A DNA stretch of 64,000 nt from Porogramme epimiltina (GCA_900155495.1 FTLJ01000090.1:1-64000), one strand, 5' to 3'. Shown: positions 47,755 to 59,870, numbered from the stretch's first letter. Notes: generated by a model from the letters alone, not told the origin. Numbers and translations are program-made.

Positions 47755-50700
47755 ATGTGCGTACCTGTCCGCCGTGCTGCCCACGCTGGGTGCTCCGGGG
47801 GATGGCCCACTGACGGACCGCAGGCAGCAGAACGTCAACGTCGGGGCGTCGGGGGCCGCGCAGGGGTTCGGGGGCCACGGAGATGGGGGCGGGGCTGGGC
47901 TGGGGATGAACTTCGCGTTGGACCCACTGGCGGCGAAGCAGATGGCGGCGCTGCATGCCACGAGTCTCGCAAAGGCGGGCAACCGCTCTGCGCCAGGCGG
48001 AACCTCGGCGTCTTATTTCGGGGGAATGTCGATGAACCCGTCCAACCCCGCGTCGGTTTCGGTTTCCCGCCCAGACACAGCGCCCCATGACAGCGCCGCT
48101 GGCCCTCCCTTTCCTCCCCTCTCTGATCTCCAGGCGTCAATCCACCCCATGAACGTACGTCCGCCCCTCTCCACTCCCGCCTCCGTCCCCGCCCCTGCCC
48201 CCGCTCGCGCTCACGCTCATCCACCCGTCCCTCCCGCAGCCCCAGCAGCAGCAGCCCCCGCAGAACAATGCGGGCTCCATCCCCCAGGACCCCAAGCTCC
48301 GCAAACGCAACTGGCTCCATGGCCTCGCCTCCCTCATGGCCAGCCGCAACACGCCCCTCCCGCCACAGCTCACCGGCGTCCCCCTCCCCGCAAATTTCGA
48401 CCCCGCCCAGATGCCCTGGAAGACGCTAGAAGTATCCCCAACCGACCTTGGTGTCATTCGCCTAGGAGGAAAGGACGTCGACCTCTACCGTTTATGGATC
48501 CTCGTCACCAATGCTGGAGGCGGCCCTGCGGTGCGTAAACATTGTTTTGTTCTCTCCGGGCGCGCCGTTCAACGGCCTTGCCACCGCAGCTTCGCGGAAA
48601 CCCAAATGCGTGGAATATGATCCGTAACAACCTTGGCCTCCCCGAGGCTCTCCCCGCCACCACCGAACAAGGCGAGGTCCTCGTCGCGAGCATCCTCGAA
48701 CGCTACTACTCCGTCATTCTCTGGCCCTTCGAGGAGGCCTACCGCAACAACCTCCAGCAGCGCAACAACATGAACCCTCACATGCGTCCCGGCGCCGGCC
48801 CCATGCGGTCCCAAGGCGCGATGCCCCCGGGTGGCATGCCCCCCCAGCCCAACGCCTCCCGCATCATGGACGGCCCCCTCCCTGGTCAGTTCCTCCCTGC
48901 CCAGGCGATGCCGCTCCACCCTCCTAACATGATGTCGGGCGTAGGCGCGGGAATGCCGGCGAATGGGGCGAGTCACCCGACGATGAACGGTGCGGGGGGC
49001 TCTGTTCCTATGCCCAAGATGCAGCCCGGTGCCTTCCCCGCCATGCCTGGAGCCCCCGCCAACGGGTCCGGTGACCTCGACCATGATCTGGAGAGCCGGA
49101 AGCGGAAGATTCAGGAGGCAGTAGAGTCGGATCCGAAGCGCGCCAGGCAGAAGACAGGTGCGTGTTGAGCGTGTTCTTGCCGCGAATGTCATTGACGGAC
49201 CGTGTAGGAGGATCAGACGTGTCGGATTCTCGCGCTGTAAGTTCCAGTTCGTCATATGCGTGCTGCTGAGTATTCATTCGTAAGCACCAGTCCGTCGCGC
49301 CTCTCGCTCCCGCAGAACCTGCAGTACCCACAATCACACGCACCATACGGCAACCGTCGCGGCGCAAGATCGAGTATGTGCCGTTCGCACCCGAATTGCA
49401 GACCTTCGGCGGCCGGGACTTGGACAAAATTCAGAGCGAGTGGCACCGTCTCACTGCAAGACCTCTCAAGCACAGTGACGAGTTTGGGCATGTCGACATC
49501 GACGCGCTCACGTTGTCCCTGCGGTCCCGCATATCTACCGAGCTTTCATATTCCCTCACCACATTCGGCCTCCTGACACTAGTCCGGCCCCACAGCCAAC
49601 ATCCCCGAGATCGTGAACGTGAGATTGGGTTCCCAATCGCGCAGGCACCCGAGTTACTGGATGAAGCCGTAGACCTTATGGAGGACTTCGCATTCGAGGG
49701 AGTCGAGGACGACGAAGACTTGGACGACGACGCACCCCTCGTCACTCACAAGGAGCTCGTAAACTTGGTCTTGGAGAGCGAAACGAAACCGTTTGCTGCG
49801 CTCCGACCAGGACCCGGCACCAAGGACCCGGACCAAGGCCCAGGACCCCGGCGGGCGGACATCGTGCTCATGGTCGTCTTTATCGTCCGTAGTATTGCTC
49901 AAGGAGACGAGGCCAGCGCAGCCTACCTCGCCAAGCACGAAAAGCTTTTACACGTCCTCATGCGTCTCTGTAGCCTGGCGCCATCCTCCAAGTCCTCTGC
50001 ACCAACACCAATTTCCCCCATCCTCTCTCTCGTCGACGTCCTCACTATCCGCAAGGAGGTCATCCACATGCTCGTCAGCTTCGGGTGGAGCATCGACCTG
50101 TCCTCAGACGCGTCACTCTCCAAGACGGCACGGCTCACCATCCGGCGCGCATTCGAGCTCATGGCGTCCTTCCTCGTCGACCCCTCGGAGGCCATCTCAC
50201 CCTTCCAGTACGTCCTCCACACCGGCGTGAACACGCACCACAAGCCGCCCGCGCCGCCCTCGCTCGCGAACCACGCGCTCGAGGCGTTCGTGCGCTTCAC
50301 GCTCCCCGACGACAACCGCCGTGCGGTCGCGCACGCGGTGCCCGGCGCGTGGGTGTGGACGCTCTTCGAGGGGCTCGTGCACCGCCTGCCCGTGACGGAC
50401 GCGGACTTCCAGACGATCATGCGCGAGAGCTGGATCGCATATACGGAGCGGCTCGTGCTCGCGCTGTACGCGCTCGCGTTCCTCGCGCCGCCCGCACTCA
50501 AGGAGCGCGCGAAGCGCGACGCCGCGCTCGGGCTGCCCAAGGTCGTGCTCCGCCTCCTCCGCAAGCTCACGCTCGCGGTGTCGCCCGAGAGCCGCACGAT
50601 GTTCGTCGGGCTGCTCCGCCGCGCGATCGAGCTCCTCAAGGTCGTCGACGACGCCGCGGACGCGTTCGACGCGGGCACCGCGGCGGGCCCGACGCTCGCG

Positions 50701-50868
50701 TTCGGCGTCGGCTACGGCGAGCACGGCGACGGGCGCGTCGAGCGCGGGCTCGGCATGCTGTGCGCGTACCAGGAGGACGTCACGTTCGGGCTCATGATGC
50801 ACAGCGTGGAGGTGCTCGACGGGACGATGTTCCAGGAGCTCGACAGCCTCACGCGCGTGTGCCCGTGA
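47755..50868 (+). CDS. SWI1: SWI/SNF subunit Swi1/Sol1 with ARID domain
   Basis: Subunit of the SWI/SNF remodeller; the ARID binds DNA and the C-terminal part holds the complex together. The Gly/Ser/Met/Gln-rich N-terminus is disordered. The ARID spans about 48290-48760: LRKRNWLHGLASLMASRNT, LPANFDPAQ, GKDVDLYRLWILVTNAGGGPA, NPNAWNMIRNNLGLPE, ILERYYSVILWPFEEAYR. A Met/Pro-rich linker follows. The conserved C-terminal region begins IEYVPFAPELQTFGGRDLDKIQSEW (49373) and continues as a helical Leu/Ala-rich repeat to 50868. Splice sites at about 49225 and 49280 keep the frame if the acceptor is caccag. The ATG at 47755 is best supported. The first intron either splits it (AT/G, donor gtgcgt) or follows TGC. 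Confidence 0.87.
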
Positions 50869-51035
50869 GCGTCGTGCGTGTGCGCGGGCGAGCCCTGTTC
50901 CGCCTCCGTTCTCTGGCTGTGTGTCGCTATCGCTGTCGATGCCTGGCTTTGCTGCTACCCCCTATGTTATACCAGTATTGTGTATCTGTATGGATGTATA
51001 TTCTCCCGCTGTCTCGTCTATTTGATCACGCCTGG

Positions 51036-51041
51036 AATAAA
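51036..51041 (+). terminator. Poly(A) signal AATAAA downstream of SWI1
   Basis: AATAAA 168 bp after the SWI1 stop codon, in a T-rich stretch, fits a polyadenylation signal. Confidence 0.4.
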
Positions 51042-51134
51042 TCCCGCTTTTCTTGCAGATATGTCTTGGGGCGCGCTCTCAAGATTTCAAGTTCGGTGCG
51101 AGTGGATGCAATCAGGAAAGACTTTGTACAAAAG

Positions 51135-53968
51135 CTAGATACGGAGCGACGCAAATGACTGGTTAGACTCTTCGTCGTCTCCCTCGTCGAAGTTGAAGGC
51201 TACGACCTGCCCTGACCGCTGCCCACTGGATAGAGGTGCTGTTAGTTAGATTCCATCGGAGGCCAGAGGACAGCAGATGCTTACACGATGATAGGGATTT
51301 CTCGTTTGTAGATGTCGCCCAAACAGAACGTAGCAACGTCGTAGTCACATTGCGCAAGGACCTCTCCGTTCAGCTGGTCCTCGGCCGCACGCTTCATGTC
51401 CCACAAACGAATGCATCCTAAACCGCTTCATCAGCCCTCCGCCCAGCTCCCAGGATGCACACACCAAACACGCACCATCTACGCCCCCCGAGATGAGCCC
51501 CTCGCCCCACGGCCGGCCCTCGACCCACTGCGCCTTGACGACGCCGTACGTGGGCGCGACGCGCGGGTCCTGCTCGCGCTCATGCGCGCAGCGGCGGAGC
51601 GGGCCGCGCGCGAGCATGCGCGCGTCGTACACGTCGAGCCAGTTGTCCGTGCGCGCGGCGGCGACGAGCAGCCCGTCGGCGCTCGCGGCGAGCGCGGTGA
51701 CGTCCATGTTCGCGCGGTCCGCGCGGAAGGCGGGCGCGAACGGCTCGAGCGCGACGGCCTGCTTGGCGGCGTGCGAGCGGGAGCGGCCGCGCGCGTCATA
51801 CGTGCGGAGGGTGTAGGTGCCGTCGAGGCTTTCGGTCGCGATGTAGAGAGTCTCGCCTGTGCGGTGCGAGAGTGTGAGCGGGACGAACGGGTAGAAGGCT
51901 CGGCGCGGGCTGACCGTGAGGGTCGAGGGCAAGAGCGCTGCAAGCTTGCCTTTCGGCGTTGAACTCCACGACAGCCTTGCGCTTGACGATATCGAAGCCT
52001 TTGTGGAATCCTGTGCTGTCGGCCTGGCAGGCTGAGGACGCAAATATGAGGTTTTCTGAGGGCCCATGTCCCCAGACCATGTCGGCTGTGAAATGCCCTT
52101 CCTTGGGAGAAGCAAGACAGTATGGCAGGCCGTCTCGGATAAGCGTTTTACGATTGAAGAGGGATAATGAGCTTGACTGGCTTGTCAAAGACGGGCAAGG
52201 TCAATAAATTACCAACTACTGACCCGTTATTGCATTGCACCGCGAGTAGCGGACCGTCCGGCTGGAATTTGACCACCTCGGGGTTATCGTCACACCTAGC
52301 TGATCATACTTCACATGTGAGCCAAACTCGTTTGCATAAACGTGCGACAGACCTTGACACATAATTTTGGGCACGCGATGACCGGCACGGACAACGTAAT
52401 CCCATAGCACAATCTTACGGTCTCTTCCGGCGGACACAAAACGTGTGTGACTAGGAAAGAAGAGTGTCAAGCAACGATAGTATAACGATATGTGGGCCTA
52501 CTTCGCTGGATCGATCGCGACATCGTTGACGGCCAGGTAATGTCTGGAGAGGCGACTAGAAGGTGGAGCTGTCTCTGAGTGAGTTATGACATTCCGCATC
52601 ACATAGTCCATCATAGATCTACCTTCGGTGCTGTGTTCGTGAAGAATGTGCACTTAAAGCAATTTTAGGCAATCGTTGAATAGCGATATAAAGAATCTCT
52701 CACAGCTTTCGTGATCCCAAATGCTTAATGACCCCTCGACATTGTAGTCTCCTGGGTCATCTATAGAGCTGTGAGATAATGCGTTGGGTACCCGGCCGAG
52801 AGAGGGTCGTACCATCCAATTCACCACTTGTTACAGCACTTGCTACGACTACTAGTCGGTCGGACTGAACCACAGTATTAATATCTGGGTGATGTTAGCA
52901 CGGATACATAGTGATGCAAGTCACAGACAGACAGACCGCTGGGCGCATGGACAATCCTCTTCCTTGATCGCAATCGAGGGGGTCGGGTGTTGAAGGTAGC
53001 ACCCCTTTGGCGTCTCAACGAACCATATGACTGGAATGCGGAGGACGGTGTTGATACAGGGCGAAGACTGTGACGGAGCTAGGAATACGAGAACCGTTTT
53101 CAATACCATGTCCAGTAGTGGCTATGACTCTGCCTACCTACAATCGTAAACAGACGCGGGCGAGAGAGATTGCGTGCAGGTATGGACCAATCGAAAACGT
53201 CAGCTGAAATATGCGAAGCTTGGTCCAGGACGTGTGCAGTTGAGTTGGCTTCCGCTGAGAGAGCAACAGTGCCTGCGCTCTCAGTGTCTGTTACGCTGGT
53301 AGCATTGGCGTCGATGTCGGTGTTGGTGTCATCAAGTTGATATCGGTCCCAGCCCTTGTATGTATGGATCGTGAGACTTTCCCGGTCTTTACCAGGTATA
53401 ACGAGCTCATTTTCACCTGCCCCTCGCGTTTCCACTCGATATGAGCAAGGCTCCCTTGATAATCTTTTTCTTCTTGCTCCTCAAGCTCTAACTTGAAAGG
53501 GGACCTGTAATTGAGCGACCTCGTGCTAACGAGACAGCAGTACGTGGTTATTACCTGCGTCGGTCTAGGTCTCCGTCTTGGATCTTGTCTGGCATGCCCT
53601 GTGGTGTTCGCCTGGCTGTTGGATGCCACGGAGTTTCTAGATGGCCCTTCTATGATAGAGGTTAGCGAAGCGGGTTCTCCAATGCAGTCCGGACTCGAAA
53701 GATACTTACGTGAGACGAACCGACTAGTCGACGATTCACCTCTGGACCGCTCGTCTCTCCTCGATGTGCTACCGGTCGTACTGAACCCGATGTAGACCAG
53801 TCCACTCTCCTCGAGCTCAGCCATATGCTTCTCACTGTTTGATATATCGTCCCGCTTAAATCCGGATATTTGGGGCTCGTCGTCACTATCATCGCTACTG
53901 GAGGGTATTTCGATGATTTCAGGCTGCTTGGGAGCTTCGTCGTCTGAGATGCAAATGACATCGTCCAT
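51135..53968 (-). CDS. WD40-repeat protein with N-terminal SUMO-interaction-like motifs
   Basis: Unnamed WD40 protein. The first exon begins MDDVICISDDEA and continues with EIIEIPSSSDDSDDEP. Each pairs an aliphatic core (VICI, IIEI) with acidic or Ser residues, the usual SUMO-interaction pattern. Ser-rich disordered sequence follows to about 53560. The body is a series of beta strands with WD-type ends: SAGRDRKIVLWDYVV (52410), FTADMVWGHGP, NLIFASSACQ, IATESLDGTYTLRTYDARG, MDVTALAASADGLLVAAARTDNWLDVYDAR and GEGLISGGVDGCIRLWDMK. The C-terminus is GQVVAFNFDEGDDEES, then SFASLRI. Many introns between 52470 and 53300 make the middle exons uncertain. Function unknown; a chromatin or ubiquitin/SUMO scaffold is a guess from the motifs. 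Confidence 0.75.
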
Positions 53969-54202
53969 ATCCTTTGTGGCGTGGGGGAAAGACAATGGAG
54001 AGCCTCAAGTTCGGAGCCCTCAAAGTAAGATGGACACTACAGTTTGGATGCTGCGGTGATGTGAAGTTGTGTTAAGCAGGTGTCACGTGCGTGGGGAAAG
54101 CACGCCAGACTGGCGGGCCGGTCGTGATTCGACTCCGAGCATTTCGCAGGACACTGAGGCAGGCACACTTCCTCCCACTTTCCTTTCCCTCTGGCCACCA
54201 GG

Positions 54203-56049
54203 ATGTTTCTCCAGCGACAGCTCGTTCGGCGGGCATTCCTCCGCACCCCTCGTCGCTGGGCACACTCCCCCCCAAATCTCAGCGGACTCAACTCCGTCAC
54301 CGAGGAGGACCTTGCACACTTTGCCAAAATCCTCCCGTCCACCGCCATTCTCTCCACTCTATCTCCCTCTGCAACGCCATCCGCCGAACTCGAGCCATTT
54401 AACAATGACTGGATGAACAAATATCACGGAAAGTCCACTACGGTGCTCAAACCCCGCACAGTAGAGGAAGTCAGCGAAATCGTGAAATGGTGCAACCAAC
54501 GCAAGATTGGTATCGTCCCTCAGGGAGGAAATACTGGTTTGGTTGGAGGTGGAGTACCCGTTCAGGATGAGTTGATTTTGAGTCTATCAAACATGACCAA
54601 AGTTCGCTCGTTCGACGACGTTTCTGGTGCGCACAACAGTTCGACCTGGTTTGGAGAAGCTCACAAGGGCTATCTCAGGAATTCTTGTTGCGGATGCTGG
54701 GTGTATCCTCCAGTCCTTGTCAGACTACCTGACGCCCCACCATCATATCGTTCCACTGGACCTTGGGGCAAAGGGAAGGTAAGCCATAAACAGCTCATCC
54801 CAAGCGTCCGCTCATTCTCCTTTTAGTTGCCAGATTGGTGGTAACGTGTCTACCAACGCCGGCGGCCTGCGTCTACTCCGTTATGGCTCCCTCCACGGAA
54901 CTGTTCTAGGCTTGGAGGTGGTGCTGCCAGACGGGACTATTCTCGACCAGCTGAATTCGCTCCGGAAAGACAACACAGGTGTGTTGTACCGTCAGCCGTG
55001 TAGCCCGTGCCCGTGTCGACGTCGGGGTCTTCTGCAGGGTATGACTTGAAACAGCTCTTCATTGGTGCCGAGGGAACTTTGGGCATAGTCACCGGCGTCT
55101 CCATCCTGGCCGCACCCGCCCCACAAGCGTCCAACAACGTCATGCTTGCTCTGCCTAAATTCGAGAATGTGCAGCCGCTCTTCAAGGAGGTCAAGAAACA
55201 GTTGTCAGAAATTCTGTCCGCCTTCGAATTCATGGACAAGACAGTATATGACTTGGCAGTGAAGCATGGACAAGGTCGTGCGCTCGACCCTCAGGACGTG
55301 GAAGGCGCCGAGTGTTTTGTCCTCGTGGAGACTAGTGGCGGAAACCGAGAACATGATGAGGCCGTCAGTTTCGCTCTCCCGGCGTTCTCATCATGCGCGA
55401 GGCTGACATACTTTCAGAAATTGAACAGTTTGCTTGAGAGCTTAATGGAAGCTGAGCAGCCACTCATCAACACCGGCGTCCTGTCAACTTCACCAGCACA
55501 ATTCTCGGCACTTTGGGCTATCCGCGAGGGGCTCACAGAGGCGGTATCAAAAGAAGGGAAGGCATACAAGTACGACATCTCGGTCCCTCTTCACAAATTC
55601 CAAGAAGTTGTGGACAAGACACGGGAACACCTCAGGCAAAAAGGTCTTCTGCACGATGACGCTGTCAAATACGTGGTCGGTTACGGCCACGTTGGAGACG
55701 GTAAGAGAGCCATATGATCGTGCGACATTCTCACCTCATGATATTGTAGGAAACTTGCACTTGAACATTGTTGCCGCGGCGTACACGCCGGAAATTGAAG
55801 CTGCTCTGGAACCCTTCGTTTACGAGCTTGTTGGTGAGTATACGTTGAATGTGTGACTGAATAATGGACGATGCTTACTGTACGGCAGCTTCCTACAAGG
55901 GTTCAATCTCCGCAGAGCACGGAATTGGCGTCATGAAGACGCACGCTTTGCAATACTCAAAAAACGCTACAAGCATCGAATGGATGAAGAGGATAAAGGC
56001 TCTATTTGATCCTAACGGCATCATGAATCCCGGGAAGGTCCTCCCCTAA
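54203..56049 (+). CDS. D-2-hydroxyglutarate dehydrogenase, mitochondrial
   Basis: FAD enzyme oxidising D-2-hydroxyglutarate (or D-lactate in relatives such as yeast Dld2/Dld3). The N-terminus ([20 protein letters not shown]) is Arg-rich and amphipathic, like a mitochondrial targeting peptide. PCMH-type FAD motifs follow: [21 protein letters not shown] (54522-54580), [24 protein letters not shown] (about 54830-54900), [16 protein letters not shown] (55065), and the C-terminal FAD-oxidase C domain with YGHVGDGNLHLNI and [12 protein letters not shown]. Ends [13 protein letters not shown]. Seven introns of about 50 nt. The 234-bp upstream gap is shared with the WD40 gene on the other strand. Confidence 0.93.
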
Positions 56050-56220
56050 TTCAGCCCTCGTCACATTTGCTTCCGTACACGCACTACTACACCCATGTAT
56101 TTTACCGCACTACCTTCCCTTCTACACGAATGCATTTTTGCTGGGACCTGCTAGAGTCTGCTGCAGCAACGTCCAAGACAAGTTCCGTAGGCCGGTGCCC
56201 GGACCGGCACGGGCGTCTCT

Positions 56221-56270
56221 GGGGTTTAAAAACCCTAACCCCGACGTTACATAAACCAAACTCTAACCCC
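56221..56270 (+). promoter_or_regulatory. Telomere-like motifs upstream of Rap1
   Basis: A cluster of telomere C-strand-like motifs. AAAAACCCTAACCCC is at 56228-56242 and CTCTAACCCC at 56261-56270. GGGTTT (56222-56227) and AAACCC (56230-56235) form an inverted pair with a 2-nt spacer. AAACCCTAA equals the 'telo-box' of plant promoters. It lies 55-105 bp before the putative Rap1 ATG. A role is inferred, not shown. Confidence 0.5.
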
Positions 56271-56324
56271 TGGACAAGGTTACCTCCCGCTGCCCCCATC
56301 GAATCCACCCGCAGGCTGACGAAC

Positions 56325-58271
56325 ATGGTACCTATACCTCTCTGCTTTTCTGGCACCGCAAAATGGCCTGACGTGTGCAAACGACCCAGCCGATATTCCA
56401 GGATGCGAACGGACTCCCAACCAAGTTCTTTGTCCAGAAGGATATTCCGGAAGAGATTCAAACTGAGGTATGCGAAACCATTGCCGTACGTATGTCCCCC
56501 TCTGTTCATGCACATGCGCTCACGCGCACTTTCTGCGCGGTCCTCGCCTTTGACTGCTATGCAGGCACTTGGTGGTCGAGTAGAACCAAAGGTCCCGCGC
56601 GCGGGGTTCATCCTCATCCAACCTGGGACATCCGAAGAGGAGCGGCTCCGACTCTGCTGGTCAACTCCCGAACGTCCGGAAAGGTTCTTCGTGCCGTATA
56701 CCTATGTAGAGGCGTGTAAAATCGCCGGTATGTTGCTCAAGCAGATATTCGTCCACGAGGGCCAGCCGATTCGTATGCACATCGATTCAAGCATCGCGAA
56801 CATCAACGTCAGGGCTTTACTTTCCACACGCATTGCGGTGAGTGCGCGCGCATTTGTTACCTACTTGCGCTCTTAGGGGGATGGTGCCGGGGACTGCTGG
56901 AGATTGTGATGTTGTTGGAGGGTTGCGCACAGGGGCGCGTGAGCGCTATAATGGTGGTGTGCGTTGGATGTGTGCTTATGGCGCGTTTGCAGCATTCCGG
57001 TGGGGACCCAACTGCGAGCGCGCAATCCGCACGTGTCATCTTGGCCGACCCGGATACGGAGATCTTTCAACGTCTCATCAGATTATATCAAGGCGAATCG
57101 GAGAAGTACATAGAGTCGTACCTCTGGGTTAAGAAATGTATAGAGAAAGGACAAGTTGTGTACACGCCAGTCGTGTACAAGAACCCAGGCGGGCGTCGGC
57201 CCGGAGAAGAGTACGTCCTATACGTCATAAGTCGTTTGAACTTGGACTTGACGGGTTATAACAGACGCACTCAGTTCACCGATCACGACGAGGACTTTCT
57301 TTGCAACTGGATTGCCGCGAAGATTCCCTACAAAGAGACCGGTGGCAGGACTGGGAATAGGTTGTACCAGCAGTTGTGCGAGATGGTATGGCTGTTACAT
57401 CCGGTCTCGAGTCTATTAACTCAGCTTTTTGGCAGTCCAGAGATCCAGAGTACTCATGGGTGACCCGTCATACCTGGCAATCATGGCGCGAACGTTACAA
57501 AAAGAATGCAACACGACTAGACGTCAAGATTGCGCAGATTGTTGACCAAAAGAAACCTGCTCATGGCGAGAAGGGGCAGTATGGTTATGTGCGAAAGCCA
57601 GAAGAGAAGCCAAAACGACCGAGGAAGAAGCGTAGCACGAATGGCTCGGAGTCGGTCGAACCCGTAGCGGGGCCCTCCGGTGTGCATGCTATGGATTCGT
57701 TTGCGATCCCCATGCCAGTCCCCTTGCCCCCGCCCCTTCAAGGTCTGACAGGCACAGTTGGCGGCCCTAATGACGCATTCAACCCGGCTCTCTATGCCCC
57801 CCAAATAGCCGTCTTTCAACATTTGCCTGCCCCTACCCCTACCCTTGATTCTGCTCCCGGTCCTGCTCCTGCTGCTGCGCCAGCCAACCATGTCTCAGAG
57901 CGACGTGAAGAAGAAATGGAAGATGACGAAGAGTGGCAGATTCGTGAAAGTAACGCACCACCACCTGCTTGGGCTAAACGGAAAGTAGAAGAAGAGGACG
58001 GTCCAAGCAAGAAACAACGATTAACGTTGGTTCAGGGCCTCACTGTATTTTATCGCATTGCTTACACTGTTCGGACAGCCCTTCGGAAGACATGCTGCAC
58101 CCCCTCGATCAAGCGGTCCGCGCAATCGCTAAAGACTATCGCTTCACAGTAGAGGAAGTGCAAGAGTATTATGATCAGTGTGGAGATGCGGAGCGTACAA
58201 GAAACAGATTCATGAAGATGCGAGAGATGTTGAAGGCCTTCAAGGACGAGGACGAACCGGCTGTCTCATAA
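56325..58271 (+). CDS. RAP1: Rap1-like telomere protein (BRCT and Myb)
   Basis: Relative of Rap1/TERF2IP, a shelterin-type telomere protein. A BRCT-like N-terminus is read after splicing: DANGLPTKFFVQKDIPEEIQ, ALGGRVEPKVPRAGFILIQPG, FFVPYTYVEACKIAGMLLKQ, and YIESYLWVKKCIEKGQ (57107). A Myb-like helix-turn-helix follows: FTDHDEDFLCNWIAAKIPYKETGGRTGNRLYQQLCEM (57276), then YSWVTRHTWQSWRERYKKNATRLD (57452). A basic linker (KPEEKPKRPRKKR) and Pro-rich sequence lead to a C-terminal helical region, MLHPLDQAVRAIAKDYRFTVEEVQEYYDQCGDAERTRNRFMKMREMLKAF. The start is uncertain: the ATG at 56325 followed by an intron gives the best frame to the BRCT. Stop at 58269-58271. Confidence 0.85.
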
Positions 58272-58382
58272 TTAGCCTTCAAGAGAACCCCTCTCACGCT
58301 GTGCCCGAGTATGGTTATATAGTCTCTATACCTAATGTACGAGATTTATGCTATGTGTATACTTCGGTGTCATCCACTACGT

Positions 58383-59870
58383 TCAATCGAATTCCGTGAG
58401 AAGTTTATAATCAGCAGTTCTGGCGGGTGCTGAGGGACTGTCGGGCTTCCGTCGTCTGTATGGTCTGGTCAGCGTGATGAAACTCGAGGCGTGCGTCCCG
58501 GACTTACTTTTCACCAGCAGCGGCAGAAGGGAAAGACCCAAACAGATCGGGATGTTTGGGCGGGGGTGACTCGCTGAGCACGATTCTCAGCAAAATGAAG
58601 TCAGCTTCGCACACAACACCACTCACTTGAAGTAGGGGTGTTTTAATGCTTCTTCAGCAGTCAACCGCTCTTCGGGGTCGTATGCAAGTAGGCGAGAAAG
58701 AAAATCTATCCCCAAAGCTGTGATGTGAGGGAACTTTTGACGCAGCTGAGGCGGGTGAGAGGCTGGGAGATTGATAGTTTTCGCCAGCGGCATGTTATTG
58801 TAGTCGGGCCAGGTCTGGCTAGTAGGAGGCCCGAGGAGCTTGAAGATCATGGAGATCATTTCTATTTCGCCCTTGGCCTGGAACAGGGGCTCGTTCAAGA
58901 GCAGCTCTGCAAATATACACCCGACGGACCACATGTCGACCGCCGTGGAGTATGTCGTTGCGCCCAAGAGGATCTCTGGGGCACTGGACACGGCGCAGGA
59001 TTGATTGAAAGTGTGGACTTCGTAGTATCCAAGCAGTACCGTACATACCGATACCACAGGGTAACCACGAGCTGGGTCAACCCCCCTACGCCCACAGGAT
59101 CTCCGTAACGTCGCGCCAACCCGAAGTCGGCGACCTTAATGGTACCACGATTGTTCATGAGCAAGTTGCTCGTCTTGAGGTCGCGATGGAGGATCCAGCG
59201 CTCGTGGCAATGCGCTACGGCCGACAGCAGCTGCAATGTGAGGGTTTTGACCTCAGATTGCAGGAACGGAGAGGGCATGACGCTGAGCAGTGTTTTCAGG
59301 TCATGCTCAATGAAGTCCATGACGATGAACACCCTATAACACGATAAGTTCATCAATGTAGTTCGAGCATAGAGCGACATACTGAGTTAACGTTTCCCCA
59401 ACTACGACCTCTCGTATGCCAACGACATTCTCGTGCTTGCACACCATCAACGCGTTGATTTCCCGCAACGCTGTTATTGGGAAGCCATGCTTTTCCTCCT
59501 CTAACTTGAGCTTCTTCAAAGCAACGATGTCGCCGGTTTCCTTGTCTCGTGCTCTGTATACTACGCCATAAGACCCTTCCTCGATAGAGTTCAACCTTTC
59601 ATAGGAATAGACGGAGCGGGAGGGAAGTAGAGGCGGATGCGCTGTCCTTGGAGGGACGAAGAGACTGTAGGATGGACGGGACTGCCTCGAAGCATCTTGT
59701 GATGGTACTGGAGTGGGTACGCGCTCCGGCGTGCGGGCCTCCTCTGGCGTTGGAGGCTTGGACTTCGTGCGCCGTTTCAGTTGCGGCTTCTCCACTGGGG
59801 ATGTGGGATCCTCGGTATCCCAGCGAGAGCGCTTCCGGGAGGGCGTAGATGGGCCGGCAACGTCGGCCAT
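58383..59870 (-). CDS. Cyclin-dependent kinase 11/PITSLRE type (Ppk23-like)
   Basis: Ser/Thr kinase of the CDK11 group, linked in other fungi and animals to transcription and splicing through cyclin L. An Arg/Pro/Ser-rich N-terminus of about 90 residues precedes the kinase: [11 protein letters not shown] (P-loop), [23 protein letters not shown] (Lys plus a PITALRE variant of PITSLRE), [50 protein letters not shown] with the T-loop Thr, and [17 protein letters not shown]. The C-terminal end after splicing is [12 protein letters not shown], then [16 protein letters not shown], a typical CDK11 tail. Reading past the last donor without splicing would stop at AAG TAA. Diverges from Nup155 across 188 bp. 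Confidence 0.93.

Noticed and set aside
49200..49320. Possible frame break or microexon in Swi1.
   Set aside because: Using the acceptor caccag (before TCCGTCGCG) instead of cccgcag restores the frame with an ordinary 54-nt intron.
50085..51158. 357-codon plus-strand frame over the Swi1 3' half.
   Set aside because: Arg/Ala-rich shadow of the conserved Swi1 frame, in a different phase.
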